A stretch of DNA of 59,062 nt. It comes from a virus. The stretch covers positions 1 through 59,062 of IMG/VR virus record IMGVR_UViG_3300023179_007765; one strand, given 5' to 3'. Of this stretch, positions 23,471 to 31,977 are shown piece after piece. Within the stretch, counting starts at the first letter, position 1. The number at the start of each line of letters is the position of its first letter. The position numbers were made by a program, and so were the translations under genes. The notes below the pieces were generated by a model that was given only the letters and a program-made list of their open reading frames with translations, was not told the origin of the DNA and ran no database searches.

Positions 23471-23503
23471 TTTTGTCTCCTTGCGGGTGGTGTTTCGTTG
23501 GGT

Positions 23504-23541
23504 CTATGAACGCTCTACCCGGATGGAATAGCAAGCAGAAG
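23504..23541 (-). promoter_or_regulatory. Promoter-like element C of the reverse-strand island
   Basis: On the minus strand GCTTGCTATTC and AGAGCGTTCATA lie in the same positions as in elements A (24813-24840) and B (25232-25259). TTGCTA and TTCATA are 18 bases apart. The element ends about 39 bases before the start codon at 23470, the same distance as in the other two copies. Confidence 0.65.
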
Positions 23542-23586
23542 ATCGACTATTTTTGATCAAGTTGGGGGTGTACCACAGCGCCCGCC

Positions 23587-23946
23587 TCAGCCCAAGCGCG
23601 CCACGTAGCGAGCGTAATCGCTGCCCTCGGGATTGACGTAGAGATAGGGGCGACCGGGTGCCGTGACTTCCACGCACAGGTAGCCGCCGTCCATCCCCCC
23701 CCCTTTGCCGGCCAGCCAATCGCGCGAGGCCATCAAGCTGCGCGCAAAGGCATCGAACTCGGCCGGGGTCATCACTCGCGTCTCGGTCACAAAGACCTTG
23801 GTCTGGCCATGACCGCCGACCTCATCGAGATTGACCGGCTTGCGGGCAAAGGGCAGACGTACCCCCAACTCCTCCACGACCACTGGCTGGCCGTTGATCG
23901 TCAAGGTGCGAGGTGTGCGCTCGATGGTCAGGGTCATGGTGCTCAT
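23587..23946 (-). CDS. Conserved hypothetical protein, reverse-strand island
   Basis: 119 residues starting MSTMTLTIERTPRTLTINGQ. ATG 23946 overlaps the stop of the DUF3489 gene (ATGA), so the two are translationally coupled. The protein looks beta-rich (LGVRLPFARKP, TKVFVTETRVMTPAEFDAF, YLCVEVTAPGRPYLYVNPEG), which resembles small plasmid/phage-encoded proteins without known role. A longer start at 24093 would lie wholly in the neighbouring gene and is rejected. Confidence 0.68.
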   Translation of the reverse strand: MSTMTLTIERTPRTLTINGQPVVVEELGVRLPFARKPVNLDEVGGHGQTKVFVTETRVMTPAEFDAFARSLMASRDWLAGKGGGMDGGYLCVEVTAPGRPYLYVNPEGSDYARYVARLG

Positions 23947-24530
23947 GCGCTGACCTCCTCGGCGATGCGGTAGAGACGCTGCCCAGCGCCTGGGGTGCCG
24001 GCGGGGCCTTCGATTTTTTCGGAGACGATGGCGAGGCCCAGCTTTTTCTTGAGCGCGCCAGCAAAGGTGCCGCGCACGGTGTGGGCCTGCCAACCGGTGG
24101 CCTCACAGATCTGCGCGATGGTCACGCCCTCGGGGCGCTTCAACATTTCGATTACCAGCGCCTGCTTGCTGTGGCCGCGACCGGTTTGGGCAGGTTCACT
24201 GGCTGGTGTGGCCAAGGATGCTGTAGCCGTGGCGGCGGCGGTGGTGGTGGCGATTGCGTCCTCCTCGGTGGCGTTATTTGCTGCCACAGGGCTCGGCAAC
24301 ACCTCCTCAGGCTTGGCGTCGCCCTTGATGATCGCGATAGCGGTGCGCGTGATGCGCCACTGGCCATCAGCTTGTTCGATCAGGTGGCGGCTGGCGAGGC
24401 TGGCAATCATCTTCAGCTTGGCGCCACCCTTGAGCTCGAGCAGCGGCTCGATCAGGCCATTGGCATCGCAATGGGCGCGGGTGATCAAGTCAAGTTGGCG
24501 TTCTGTGATGGGTGCAATCTGGTTGCTCAT
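23943..24530 (-). CDS. DUF3489-domain protein
   Basis: 195 residues. The first 75 residues form a winged-helix-like part (TERQLDLITRAHCDANGLIE, then ASRHLIEQADGQWRIT). After an Ala/Thr linker comes the DUF3489 domain: KQALVIEMLKRPEGVTIAQI, then ATGWQAHTVRGTFAGALKKK. DUF3489 is a winged-helix-like domain common in phage and plasmid accessory genes. A DNA-binding, regulatory role is likely. It is the second gene of the middle reverse transcript. Confidence 0.85.
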   Translation of the reverse strand: MSNQIAPITERQLDLITRAHCDANGLIEPLLELKGGAKLKMIASLASRHLIEQADGQWRITRTAIAIIKGDAKPEEVLPSPVAANNATEEDAIATTTAAATATASLATPASEPAQTGRGHSKQALVIEMLKRPEGVTIAQICEATGWQAHTVRGTFAGALKKKLGLAIVSEKIEGPAGTPGAGQRLYRIAEEVSA

Positions 24531-24559
24531 GGTGATTTCTCCTTCGGTGGTGGGTGGGC

Positions 24560-24775
24560 TCAGGCGGCTTTCTGGGCGGCAGCCAGGCCGGCTTGGTAGG
24601 CGGCGATCAGGGCCTCCTTGACGCCCCAGACGCTGACATCGTGGAAGTCCAGCGAGTCGCTCTTGCGGGTTTTCAGGGTGTCAATGAAGAGGTGTTCCTG
24701 GGCGATCCGGGTCAGCAGTGCATCCAGCGTCTGGGCAGTGTTGCGGCGGGTTTTGCGGGGCGTGGTCTTGGGCAT
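24560..24775 (-). CDS. DUF6900-like small protein
   Basis: 71 residues starting MPKTTPRKTRRNTAQ (start 24775; a longer frame would cover element A). LDALLTRIAQEHLFIDTLKTR and SDSLDFHDVSVWGVKEALIAAYQ give the DUF6900 look: a phage/plasmid family of unknown role. It begins 37 bases after promoter-like element A and is the first gene of the transcript that also carries the DUF3489 gene and the 23946 gene. Confidence 0.75.
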   Translation of the reverse strand: MPKTTPRKTRRNTAQTLDALLTRIAQEHLFIDTLKTRKSDSLDFHDVSVWGVKEALIAAYQAGLAAAQKAA

Positions 24776-24812
24776 TTCAATCTCCGTTTTGGTGTGTGGG
24801 CGTGTCTGTATG

Positions 24813-24840
24813 AACGCTCTGTTCGGCGCAGAAGCCAAGC
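24813..24840 (-). promoter_or_regulatory. Promoter-like element A of the reverse-strand island
   Basis: 28 bases, 25 identical to element B. Read on the minus strand it starts GCTTGGCTTCTG and ends AACAGAGCGTT, continuing CATA. TTGGCT and TTCATA are 18 bases apart, compatible with a sigma-70-like promoter. It lies 38 bases before the start at 24775. Confidence 0.72.
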
Positions 24841-25191
24841 TCATTCCAGCGATTTCGCATCTATTTCTCCATCAACTTCTTCGCCGAGGCTTTCGGTGAG
24901 CGGGTCGGACGCGCAGTCGTCCTCGTCCTCTTCACCAAAGGCCTCGGCGATCTCCTGGATGGTGTCTTCCATGGTCACCATCGAGCCGCCCAGGTAGCCG
25001 TGATCGCGCGAGAGCGCGCAGACGATGTGCGGAATCCAGTAGGACTCGGCGCGCAGCCGGGCGCCGTCGAATCCGGACTGGCGCAGCAGGTACTCGGCGC
25101 GCTGCACGGCATCGAGCAATTCGCTCTGGATGTCGCGCAGTTCATCGATCAGCAGGTCGTGCTCGGGGCTGGTGGGATGGTGTTGGCTCAT
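24841..25191 (-). CDS. Acidic hypothetical protein, reverse-strand island
   Basis: 116 residues from 25191 (MSQHHPTSPEHDLL). Helical first half (LIDELRDIQSELLDAVQRAE), with a very acidic C-terminus (EAFGEEDEDDCASDPL). The stop at 24841 touches element A. A longer frame to 25230 would overlap element B and is rejected. The DNA-mimic-like acidity is worth noting, but no function is known. Confidence 0.68.
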   Translation of the reverse strand: MSQHHPTSPEHDLLIDELRDIQSELLDAVQRAEYLLRQSGFDGARLRAESYWIPHIVCALSRDHGYLGGSMVTMEDTIQEIAEAFGEEDEDDCASDPLTESLGEEVDGEIDAKSLE

Positions 25192-25231
25192 GGCGGTGCT
25201 CCTTTCAAAAGCGTGTGTCGATGGGTTCATT

Positions 25232-25259
25232 CACGCTCTGTTCGCCCCAGAAGCCAAGC
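25232..25259 (-). promoter_or_regulatory. Promoter-like element B of the reverse-strand island
   Basis: 28 bases nearly identical to element A (differences at three positions). It lies 41 bases before the start at 25191, so each of the three reverse transcripts starts with one copy at the same distance. Confidence 0.72.
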
Positions 25260-25303
25260 GGGTTCTGCTTGTTTTATGAACAATTTTTCAGCGGGGGTGG
25301 CGT

Positions 25304-27166
25304 GTGTCGGACACAGTTGAATCCCTCGTTGACGCAGCCTGGAAACGGGGCCTTGCCCCCGACCCCATCCTCACTGTCGATGACTGGGCTAACCGCCACC
25401 GGATGCTCTCGTCGGTGGCCTCCGCCGAACCGGGGCGCTGGGCGACCAGCCGAACGCCGTACCTGAAAGCCGTGATGGAAACGCTGTCGGCGACCACGCG
25501 CGTGGAGCGCGTGGTGCTGATGGCCGGGGCGCAAATCGGCAAGACCGAAGCCGGATTGAACTGGCTGGGCTACGTCATCCACCACGCTCCCGGCCCGATG
25601 CTGCTGGTGCAACCCACGGTGGAAGGCGCCAAGCGCGTCTCCAAGCAGCGCGTCGATGCGCTGATCGAAGCCAGCCCCGAGCTGGCCAGCCGCGTCAAAG
25701 ACCCCCGCAGCCGCGATTCGGGCAACACTCAGCTGATGAAGGAATTCCCCGGTGGCGTGCTGATCATGACCGGCGCCAACAGTGCCGTGGGCCTGCGCTC
25801 GATGCCGGTGCGCTACCTGTTTCTCGATGAGGTGGATGGTTATCCGGGCGATGCCGATGGCGAAGGTGATCCGGTGGCGCTGGCCGTGCAACGGGCGGCG
25901 ACCTTCGTCAATCGCAAGGTCTATCTCTGCTCAACCCCGACCCTGAAAGGCTACTCGCGCATCGAGGCGGCCTACCTGGAGTCGGACCAGCGGGTGTTCG
26001 AGGTGCCCTGCGATCACTGCGGGGCGCACAACCAGATCCAGTGGCGGGACATCCGCTGGCCCAAAGACAAGATGGCGGGCGCCGCCTGGCACTGCCCGCA
26101 GTGCGACGGCATCCACTCCGAGTACCGCAAGCCGGCGCTGTTGGCCAGCGGTCGCTGGACGGCTAAGGCCGAGGGCGATGGCAAGACGGTGGGCTTCCAC
26201 CTCTCCAGCCTGTACAGCCCGTGGTTGACCTGGGGCGAGATCGCGCAGGAGCACCACGCCGCCAAGGACGATCCGGTGCGGCTCAAAGTCTGGGTGAACA
26301 CCAAGCTGGCCGAGACCTGGGAAGACCTGGAGGGAGAGACCTTGGATGCTGAAGGTCTGATGGAACGCCGCGAAGCCTACGGGCCGGCGATTCCTGCCGA
26401 GGTGGCACTGCTCACCTGCGGCATCGATGTGCAGGATGACCGCCTGGAGTTGGAGGTGGTCGGTTGGGGCCGGGACGAGGAGTCCTGGTCCATCGACTAC
26501 AAGGTGCTGTGGGGTGACCCGTCGGCACCGGACACCTGGTCTCAACTGGATGCCTATCTTGGCAACCGTTTCGAGCACGAGACTTTGGCCAACGGCCTGA
26601 CGATTGAAGCCGCGTGTCTCGACACCGGTGGCCACCACACCCTGGCGGCCTATGCCTTTTGCAAGGGCCGTGAGCGCAAACGCATCTGGGCGATCAAGGG
26701 GGGCTCGGGCAAACGCCCGATCTGGCCCAAGCGCCCGAGCAAGGCAAACAAGGGCAAGGTCAATCTGTTCACCGTCGGCGTGGATGCGGCCAAGGAGGCG
26801 ATCTATGCCCGCCTGAAGAAGTCCGAGGCTGGTGCTGGCGCGATGCATTTCCCGCTGGACCGGGATGCGCAGTATTTCGAGCAGCTGACCGCCGAGCGCA
26901 TTCGCACCCGCTATGTGAAGGGCTTCCCGCAGCGTTTCTGGTGGAAACCGGATGGTCGGCGCAACGAAGCGCTGGACTGCCGCGTGTACGCCTACGCCGC
27001 ATTGCACGGCCTGTTGTCGATGGGCCTGAATCTGAACAAACGGGTGGAGGCGCTGCCGCCGGTGCCCGTCAATCGCAAGGCTGCCAGCAACGCCACACCC
27101 GTGACTGTGCCCATGACCGTCAGCCCGCGTCGTCGGCGCATGGCGATTTCTTCCAACTACCTCTGA
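25304..27166 (+). CDS. Terminase large subunit, lambda GpA family
   Basis: 620 residues from GTG 25304. Walker A-like AGAQIGKT (74-81) and Walker B YLFLDEVD (171-178) form the packaging ATPase. A four-Cys zinc ribbon (PCDHCGAHN and WHCPQCDG) sits in the middle, as in GpA. CGIDVQDDRLELEVVGW starts the RNase H-like nuclease, with a second acidic motif in CLDTGGH. It translocates and cuts concatemeric DNA. With the Nu1-like subunit it suggests cos-type packaging. Confidence 0.95.
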   Translation: MSDTVESLVDAAWKRGLAPDPILTVDDWANRHRMLSSVASAEPGRWATSRTPYLKAVMETLSATTRVERVVLMAGAQIGKTEAGLNWLGYVIHHAPGPMLLVQPTVEGAKRVSKQRVDALIEASPELASRVKDPRSRDSGNTQLMKEFPGGVLIMTGANSAVGLRSMPVRYLFLDEVDGYPGDADGEGDPVALAVQRAATFVNRKVYLCSTPTLKGYSRIEAAYLESDQRVFEVPCDHCGAHNQIQWRDIRWPKDKMAGAAWHCPQCDGIHSEYRKPALLASGRWTAKAEGDGKTVGFHLSSLYSPWLTWGEIAQEHHAAKDDPVRLKVWVNTKLAETWEDLEGETLDAEGLMERREAYGPAIPAEVALLTCGIDVQDDRLELEVVGWGRDEESWSIDYKVLWGDPSAPDTWSQLDAYLGNRFEHETLANGLTIEAACLDTGGHHTLAAYAFCKGRERKRIWAIKGGSGKRPIWPKRPSKANKGKVNLFTVGVDAAKEAIYARLKKSEAGAGAMHFPLDRDAQYFEQLTAERIRTRYVKGFPQRFWWKPDGRRNEALDCRVYAYAALHGLLSMGLNLNKRVEALPPVPVNRKAASNATPVTVPMTVSPRRRRMAISSNYL

Positions 27167-27201
27167 TACCGCCAGCCTCCCGCTGGCCGGGAGTGCTGTC
27201 C

Positions 27202-27414
27202 ATGACCCTCGAACAACTCAAGGCCCAGCGCGAAGCCCTGCAGGCCGCCCGCTTCAATGGTGTGCTCACCGTGAAGGCCGGCGACAAGTGGGTCACCTAC
27301 AAGTCCGATGCTGAACTGCAGTCGGCACAGGGAGATCTGGATCGCGAGATCGCCAAGGTAGAAGGTCGACCGCGTGCCCGGCGCATCCGCACTTACGCCG
27401 GGAAGGGGTTGTGA
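27202..27414 (+). CDS. gpW-like head-tail connector
   Basis: 70 residues from ATG 27202. The form, two helices (LEQLKAQREALQAARFNGV and SAQGDLDREIAKVEGR) around a small hairpin (VLTVKAGDKWVTYKSD), is typical of lambda gpW. Its place between terminase and portal supports this. It closes the capsid portal after packaging. It overlaps the portal start by one base. Confidence 0.88.
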   Translation: MTLEQLKAQREALQAARFNGVLTVKAGDKWVTYKSDAELQSAQGDLDREIAKVEGRPRARRIRTYAGKGL

Positions 27415-28832
27415 TGGGGATGCTCAAGAACCTGCGCCGCAAGGTGGGTGCCATGGTGGGGGGCTTCGAGGGCGGACTGTCCGCCCGCCGCCTCAAGACT
27501 TTTCAAGCCAGCCGTGCCCACGTCAACACGCTGATCCAGGCAGCCGGTGCCGACATGACCGCCCGTGCCCGGTATCTCATCCGCAACAACGGCTATGCCG
27601 CTAATGCGGTCGAGTCCTGGGCCGGCAATGCCGTGGGCACCGGCATCAAACCCTCGTCGGGCATTGCCGATGCAGTGCTCAAGGATCGGGTGCAACGGCT
27701 GTGGCTGCGCTGGACCGACGAGTCCGATGCCGAGGGGCTGACGGATTTCTACGGCCAGCAGCGCCGGGCTGCGCGCGAACTGTTCATCGCGGGCGAGGTG
27801 TTTTTTCGGATTCGGCCGCGTAGGCCCGAGGATGGCCTGAGCGTGCCGTTGCAGTTGCAGATGCTGCCGGCCGAGATGCTGCCCCTGAATCACAACCAAC
27901 TACTGGAGAGCGGGCATCGCATCCGCCAGGGGATCGAGTTCGACCGCATCGGTCGCCGGGTCGCCTACCACTTCCTGCGCCGTCACCCGGGCGACATCAC
28001 CGATCCGGGCCTGACCGGGGAGACGGTACGGGTACCCGCCGAGTCGGTGCTGCACATCGTCGATCCGGTGGATGCCGGGCAACTCCGAGGCGTTTCGCGC
28101 TTCTCGCCGGCGCTGGTGAAGCTCTTTCTGCTCGACCAGTACGACGACGCCGAGCTCGACCGCAAGAAGGTCGCTGCGATGTTCGTCGGCTTCGTGCGCC
28201 GGCCCGAGCGTGACTTCGACAACAGCAACGAGACCGATGACCGGGGCGAGCCGCTGCTGCCACTCGAACCCGGGCAACTCCAGATCCTGGACGACGGCGA
28301 GGACATCACCTTCTCGACACCCGCCGATGTCGGCGGCAACTACGAGAGCTTCCAGTACCGCACCTTGCTGCAGGTGGCCGCTGCCTTGGGACTGCCCTAC
28401 GCGAACCTGTCGGCCGATATGTTGAAGGCCAACTACTCGAACACCCGAGCGGCGCTCTTGGAGTTTCGCCGCCGCATCGAAGCCTTCCAGCACTCGGTGC
28501 TGGTGTTTCAGTTGTGCCGGGCAGTGTGGGCGCGCTGGATGGACACGGCGGTGCTCTCGGGGCGACTGGACCTGCCGGACTACGAGCAACGCCGCGCCGA
28601 CTATCTGGACTGCAGCTGGCTGCCGCCACGCTGGGACTGGGTCGATCCCTTGAAAGACATCCGCGCCGAGATCAACGCCATCGAGGCCGGGCTCAAGTCC
28701 CGCACCCAGGCCATTGCCGAGCGGGGCTTTGACGCCGCCATGGTCGATGCCGAGATCGCCGGGGACCACCGGCGTGAGGAAAGCCTGGGGCTCTCCTTTG
28801 GGCGTGAGCCTGTGCCTCCGCCCTCGAACTGA
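27414..28832 (+). CDS. Portal protein, lambda gpB family
   Basis: 472 residues from ATG 27414 (GTG 27411 is an alternative). Markers: DMTARARYLIRNNGYAANAV, then GTGIKPSSG, RRAARELFIAGEVFFR, and LPYANLSADMLKANYSNTRAAL, in part. These match PF05136-type portals. It forms the dodecameric DNA channel at one capsid vertex. Confidence 0.95.
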   Translation: MGMLKNLRRKVGAMVGGFEGGLSARRLKTFQASRAHVNTLIQAAGADMTARARYLIRNNGYAANAVESWAGNAVGTGIKPSSGIADAVLKDRVQRLWLRWTDESDAEGLTDFYGQQRRAARELFIAGEVFFRIRPRRPEDGLSVPLQLQMLPAEMLPLNHNQLLESGHRIRQGIEFDRIGRRVAYHFLRRHPGDITDPGLTGETVRVPAESVLHIVDPVDAGQLRGVSRFSPALVKLFLLDQYDDAELDRKKVAAMFVGFVRRPERDFDNSNETDDRGEPLLPLEPGQLQILDDGEDITFSTPADVGGNYESFQYRTLLQVAAALGLPYANLSADMLKANYSNTRAALLEFRRRIEAFQHSVLVFQLCRAVWARWMDTAVLSGRLDLPDYEQRRADYLDCSWLPPRWDWVDPLKDIRAEINAIEAGLKSRTQAIAERGFDAAMVDAEIAGDHRREESLGLSFGREPVPPPSN

Positions 28833-28841
28833 GGAATTCCC

Positions 28842-30197
28842 ATGACCGATTTGCCTTACCTGGCGTCCCGCCTGTACGGGACGCCACTCCTCATTGCGCG
28901 CCCCAAACTTGAAGTGATCCTCGGGGTGGTGGCCCGGAAGCTCGCGGGTGACACCCTGGCCACGCCACCGCCGGCCATTGCCGATACCGGTAGGACCGGT
29001 GGCCTCCAAGTTCAAGAGGGCATCGCCATACTCCCGGTTCTCGGCACCTTGGTGCGACGCGCTTCGTATATCGGCGCCGCCAGTGGCCTCACCAGCTACC
29101 ACGACATCGAGGCCATGGCCGAAGCGGCCTTTGCCGACCCAGAGGTGCGCGCTGTGCTGCTGGAGATTGATTCCAGTGGTGGCGAAGCCGGTGGCGTGTT
29201 CGACCTGGCGCAGCGTCTGCGTGCCTTGTCCCAGACCTCGGGCAAGCCGCTCTGGGCCATCGCTGATGAAGCCGCGCTCTCAGCCGCCTACGCCATTGCC
29301 TGTGCCGCCGACCGCCTCTGGCTCACCCGCACCGCCGAGGTGGGCTCGATTGGTGTGGTGGCGGTGCACGTCGACGAGTCGGTGGCCGATGCGAAGGCGG
29401 GGCTCAATTACACCTTCCTGCACGCCGGCGCCCACAAGGTCGATGGCCATCCGCACGCACCGCTGCCGGCACCGGTCGCCGCCGACATCCAGGCCGACAT
29501 CGAGCAGTTGCACACGCAGTTCATCAGCTTGGTTGCCGGATTCCGCCGCCTCACACCCGAGGCGATTCGTGACACCGAGGCCCGCGTCTATCGCGGTGAG
29601 GCAGCCCTCCAGGCAGGGCTGGCCGATCAGATTGGCACCCGCGCTGAGGCGATCACGGCCCTGCAACGCCAACTGGCGATCACGGCCCTGCAACGCCAAC
29701 TGGCGACCACGGCTGGACGCAGTCTGCGTAACCAGGCTGCCGCGCTGTCGGCCTCCCACACCACATCCCGATCCCAACCATCCCAGAAGGAGATCTCCAT
29801 GAATGATCACAACCCCGCTACGCCGGTGGACGATGCCCTGGAAGGTTCGACCCCGAACTCAACCCAGACCCCGGCGCAGTCACCGCAAACCCCGCCGCCG
29901 CTCGATGAAGCCGCCATCACGGCGCAAGTTGAGCAACGACTGCGCCGCCAGCTCGCTGAGCTGACCGAGATCGCCGCCCAAGCCAAACGCCTCGGGGTCA
30001 CCGTCGATCCGGCGCAGGCCTTGGCCCGTGGTGTCACTCCGGATGCACTGCGTCAGTCGGTGCTGAAGCAGGCCGCTGAGCGCGATGTGGCGCAAGACAT
30101 CGTCGCCGAGGCCCCACAGCAACCCCAAACCAAACCCCAATCCGTCGCTGACAGCCCCTTGGTCAAAGCGGCCCAAGCCTATGGAGCACGCAAATGA
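28842..30197 (+). CDS. S49-type capsid protease fused to scaffold (lambda gpC-like)
   Basis: 451 residues. The N-terminal S49/ClpP-like protease shows VRAVLLEIDSSGGEAGGVFD, then ADEAALSAAYAIACAADRLW (catalytic Ser in the AALSAAY segment) and AEVGSIGVVAVHVDES (including the conserved strand), then a Lys-containing part. After a Ser/Gln linker comes the scaffold region from about residue 320, with an internal start at 29799. It processes the procapsid. It carries a 27-bp tandem duplication at 29649-29702. Confidence 0.92.
   Translation: MTDLPYLASRLYGTPLLIARPKLEVILGVVARKLAGDTLATPPPAIADTGRTGGLQVQEGIAILPVLGTLVRRASYIGAASGLTSYHDIEAMAEAAFADPEVRAVLLEIDSSGGEAGGVFDLAQRLRALSQTSGKPLWAIADEAALSAAYAIACAADRLWLTRTAEVGSIGVVAVHVDESVADAKAGLNYTFLHAGAHKVDGHPHAPLPAPVAADIQADIEQLHTQFISLVAGFRRLTPEAIRDTEARVYRGEAALQAGLADQIGTRAEAITALQRQLAITALQRQLATTAGRSLRNQAAALSASHTTSRSQPSQKEISMNDHNPATPVDDALEGSTPNSTQTPAQSPQTPPPLDEAAITAQVEQRLRRQLAELTEIAAQAKRLGVTVDPAQALARGVTPDALRQSVLKQAAERDVAQDIVAEAPQQPQTKPQSVADSPLVKAAQAYGARK
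29649..29702 (+). repeat. 27-bp in-frame tandem duplication within the protease gene
   Basis: Two identical 27-bp units starting GCGATCACGGCC (29649 and 29676) each encode AITALQRQL, followed by a partial third unit. The duplication lengthens the helix that leads to the linker between protease and scaffold. It may vary in copy number. Confidence 0.88.
29799..30197 (+). CDS. Nested capsid scaffold protein (Nu3-like), internal start
   Basis: 132 residues in the same frame as the protease, starting at ATG 29799 (MNDHNPATPVDD) behind AGAAGGAGATCT, a strong ribosome-binding site inside the gene. This copies the lambda C/Nu3 arrangement. Sequence: Pro/Thr/Gln-rich, then EAAITAQVEQRLRRQLAELT coiled coil. 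It would be made in excess as scaffold during capsid assembly and then degraded. Evidence is the internal site and position. Confidence 0.75.
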   Translation: MNDHNPATPVDDALEGSTPNSTQTPAQSPQTPPPLDEAAITAQVEQRLRRQLAELTEIAAQAKRLGVTVDPAQALARGVTPDALRQSVLKQAAERDVAQDIVAEAPQQPQTKPQSVADSPLVKAAQAYGARK

Positions 30198-30586
30198 GCA
30201 CACCTTTGATTTCGCCTACGACCCTCGGTGATCTGATCAAGCGCGAGTCCGACCCGGACTACACCCGTGAGACCGTGACCCTGAAGGCCGGCACCGCCTA
30301 CCCCTTGGGTGCGGTGCTCGGTCGCATCACGGCGGATGGCAAATACACCTTCTCGCCAGTGGCATCGACCACGGGCACCGAGGGGGCCGAGATTGCCTGC
30401 GCCGTGCTGTTGCACCCGGTGGCTGCCAGCGCAACTGACACCCAGGCGGTGGTGCTCGCGCGCGGCCAGGTGATCGTCGCCGACCGTGCGCTGGCTTTCG
30501 ATGCCTCGATCACGGATGCCGCTGCCCAATCCCTCAAACACCAGCAACTGGCTGCCCACGGCATCGTCGTGCGCGCCGCTGCCTGA
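30194..30586 (+). CDS. Head decoration protein, lambda gpD-like
   Basis: 130 residues. SDPDYTRETVTLKAGTAYPLGAVLG, in part, and CAVLLHPVAASATDTQAVVLARG, in part, are hallmark segments of the HDPD family. The trimeric protein stabilises the expanded capsid. It overlaps the end of the scaffold by 4 bases. Confidence 0.92.
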   Translation: MSTPLISPTTLGDLIKRESDPDYTRETVTLKAGTAYPLGAVLGRITADGKYTFSPVASTTGTEGAEIACAVLLHPVAASATDTQAVVLARGQVIVADRALAFDASITDAAAQSLKHQQLAAHGIVVRAAA

Positions 30587-30600
30587 ACAGGAGTTTCCTC

Positions 30601-31629
30601 ATGACCGTGATCGTCAATCCTTTCGACGCCGGTGGCTTCACGCTGGCCGAGATGTCGGCTGCCATCCAGATGCTGCCCAACCCCTATGGCCGGGTCGGTC
30701 AGCTGGGGCTGTTTGCACCCGAGCCGATTTCCCAGCGCAATGTCACCATCGAGTCCATCGAAGGCGAACTGCGCTTGCTGCCGGCCGTCGCCCCAGGTGC
30801 ACCTGCGACGGTGGGCAGCACCGACAAACGCTCGGTGCGCTCGTTTGCCGTTCCCCACATCCCGCACAACGATGTGGTGCTGCCCGAGGAAATCCAGGGG
30901 ATTCGGGGCTTGGGCCTGGCCGCTAGTGAAGACCCGCTGGTCACCGTGATGACCCGCAAACTTGCCCGGATGCGTGCGAAACACGCCCAGACGCTGGAGT
31001 ACATGCGCGTCAATGCACTCTTGGGAATCACCAAGGATGGTGCTGGCAACACCCTCTACGACTGGCACGACGAGTTCGGCATCCAGAAGCCCGAGGTGGA
31101 TTTCGTGTTCGGTGGCACCGAGGACATGGTCATCCACTGCACCCAGGTGGCCCGCCACATCGAGGAGAACCTCAAAGGCGAGATGATGACCACCATCCAC
31201 GCCCTGGTCAGCCCCGAGTTCTTCGATGCACTGGTCAAGCACAAGACCGTCAAGGAGGCCTATACCTTCTACCAAGGCACGGCCGGTACCAATCCGTTGC
31301 GCGACGATGTGCGCCGGGGCTTTCGTTTTGGCTCCATCCTGTTCGAGGAGTATTTCGGTACGGTGACGCTGGCCAACGGTACATCCGTGCGCCTGATTCC
31401 GCCGCGCGAAGGTGTGGCGTTCCCGCTGGGCACGCTGGATACCTTCCGCACCTACTTCGCCCCGGCGAACCTGATGGAAGCCGTCGGCACCTATGGCCAG
31501 GAGCTCTACGCCCATCAGTTGGCTCGTCCGAATGGCACCGGCGTCGACATCTACACCCAGTCCAACCCGCTGCCGATTGTGAAACGCCCGGCGCTGACCG
31601 TGCGGCTCTTCTCGAGCAATGGCTGGTGA
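30601..31629 (+). CDS. Major capsid protein, lambda gpE-like
   Basis: 342 residues. N-terminal NPFDAGGFTLAEMSAAIQML, then HIPHNDVVLPEEIQGIRGLG, FRFGSILFEEYFGTVTLANG and YTQSNPLPIVKRPALTVRLF are typical of phage_cap_E proteins (HK97 fold). It forms the capsid shell and is preceded by GGAGTTTCCTC at a good distance. Confidence 0.95.
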   Translation: MTVIVNPFDAGGFTLAEMSAAIQMLPNPYGRVGQLGLFAPEPISQRNVTIESIEGELRLLPAVAPGAPATVGSTDKRSVRSFAVPHIPHNDVVLPEEIQGIRGLGLAASEDPLVTVMTRKLARMRAKHAQTLEYMRVNALLGITKDGAGNTLYDWHDEFGIQKPEVDFVFGGTEDMVIHCTQVARHIEENLKGEMMTTIHALVSPEFFDALVKHKTVKEAYTFYQGTAGTNPLRDDVRRGFRFGSILFEEYFGTVTLANGTSVRLIPPREGVAFPLGTLDTFRTYFAPANLMEAVGTYGQELYAHQLARPNGTGVDIYTQSNPLPIVKRPALTVRLFSSNGW

Positions 31630-31647
31630 TCGTGATGGGAGGTGACC

Positions 31648-31977
31648 ATGACGGTCTTCGGTGATTTGACACGGGCCATGTCATCCATCGTGCTCACCAC
31701 CTTCGGTGAGCCGGTGGTGTTTCACCTCGAAGGGCAGGCCGAGGCGCTGCCGGGCCGGGGCGTGTTCTCGGCGGCGCACCAGGAGGTGGATGCCAGCACG
31801 GGTGTGCCGGTGTCCACGGTCCAGTCGGTGCTGGAGGTGCGGCTGGCGGATCTGCCGACCACCCCGACCGAGGGCGATGCCGTGACGGTGCAAGGTGTGC
31901 TCTACCTGATCGTCGAGGTGCGACCCGATGGGCACGGCTTTCTGAAACTGATGCTACACAAAGGGGGGGGGCCATGA
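31648..31977 (+). CDS. Head-tail joining-like protein
   Basis: 109 residues from ATG 31648 behind GGGAGG; GTG 31642 is possible. Beta-rich (FGEPVVFHLEG, VSTVQSVLEVRLADLP, AVTVQGVLYLIVEV). Size and place after the capsid gene match lambda FII/ATP-binding sugar-like head-tail joining proteins. A run of nine G residues lies right before the stop, overlapped by the next gene. Confidence 0.7.
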   Translation: MTVFGDLTRAMSSIVLTTFGEPVVFHLEGQAEALPGRGVFSAAHQEVDASTGVPVSTVQSVLEVRLADLPTTPTEGDAVTVQGVLYLIVEVRPDGHGFLKLMLHKGGGP

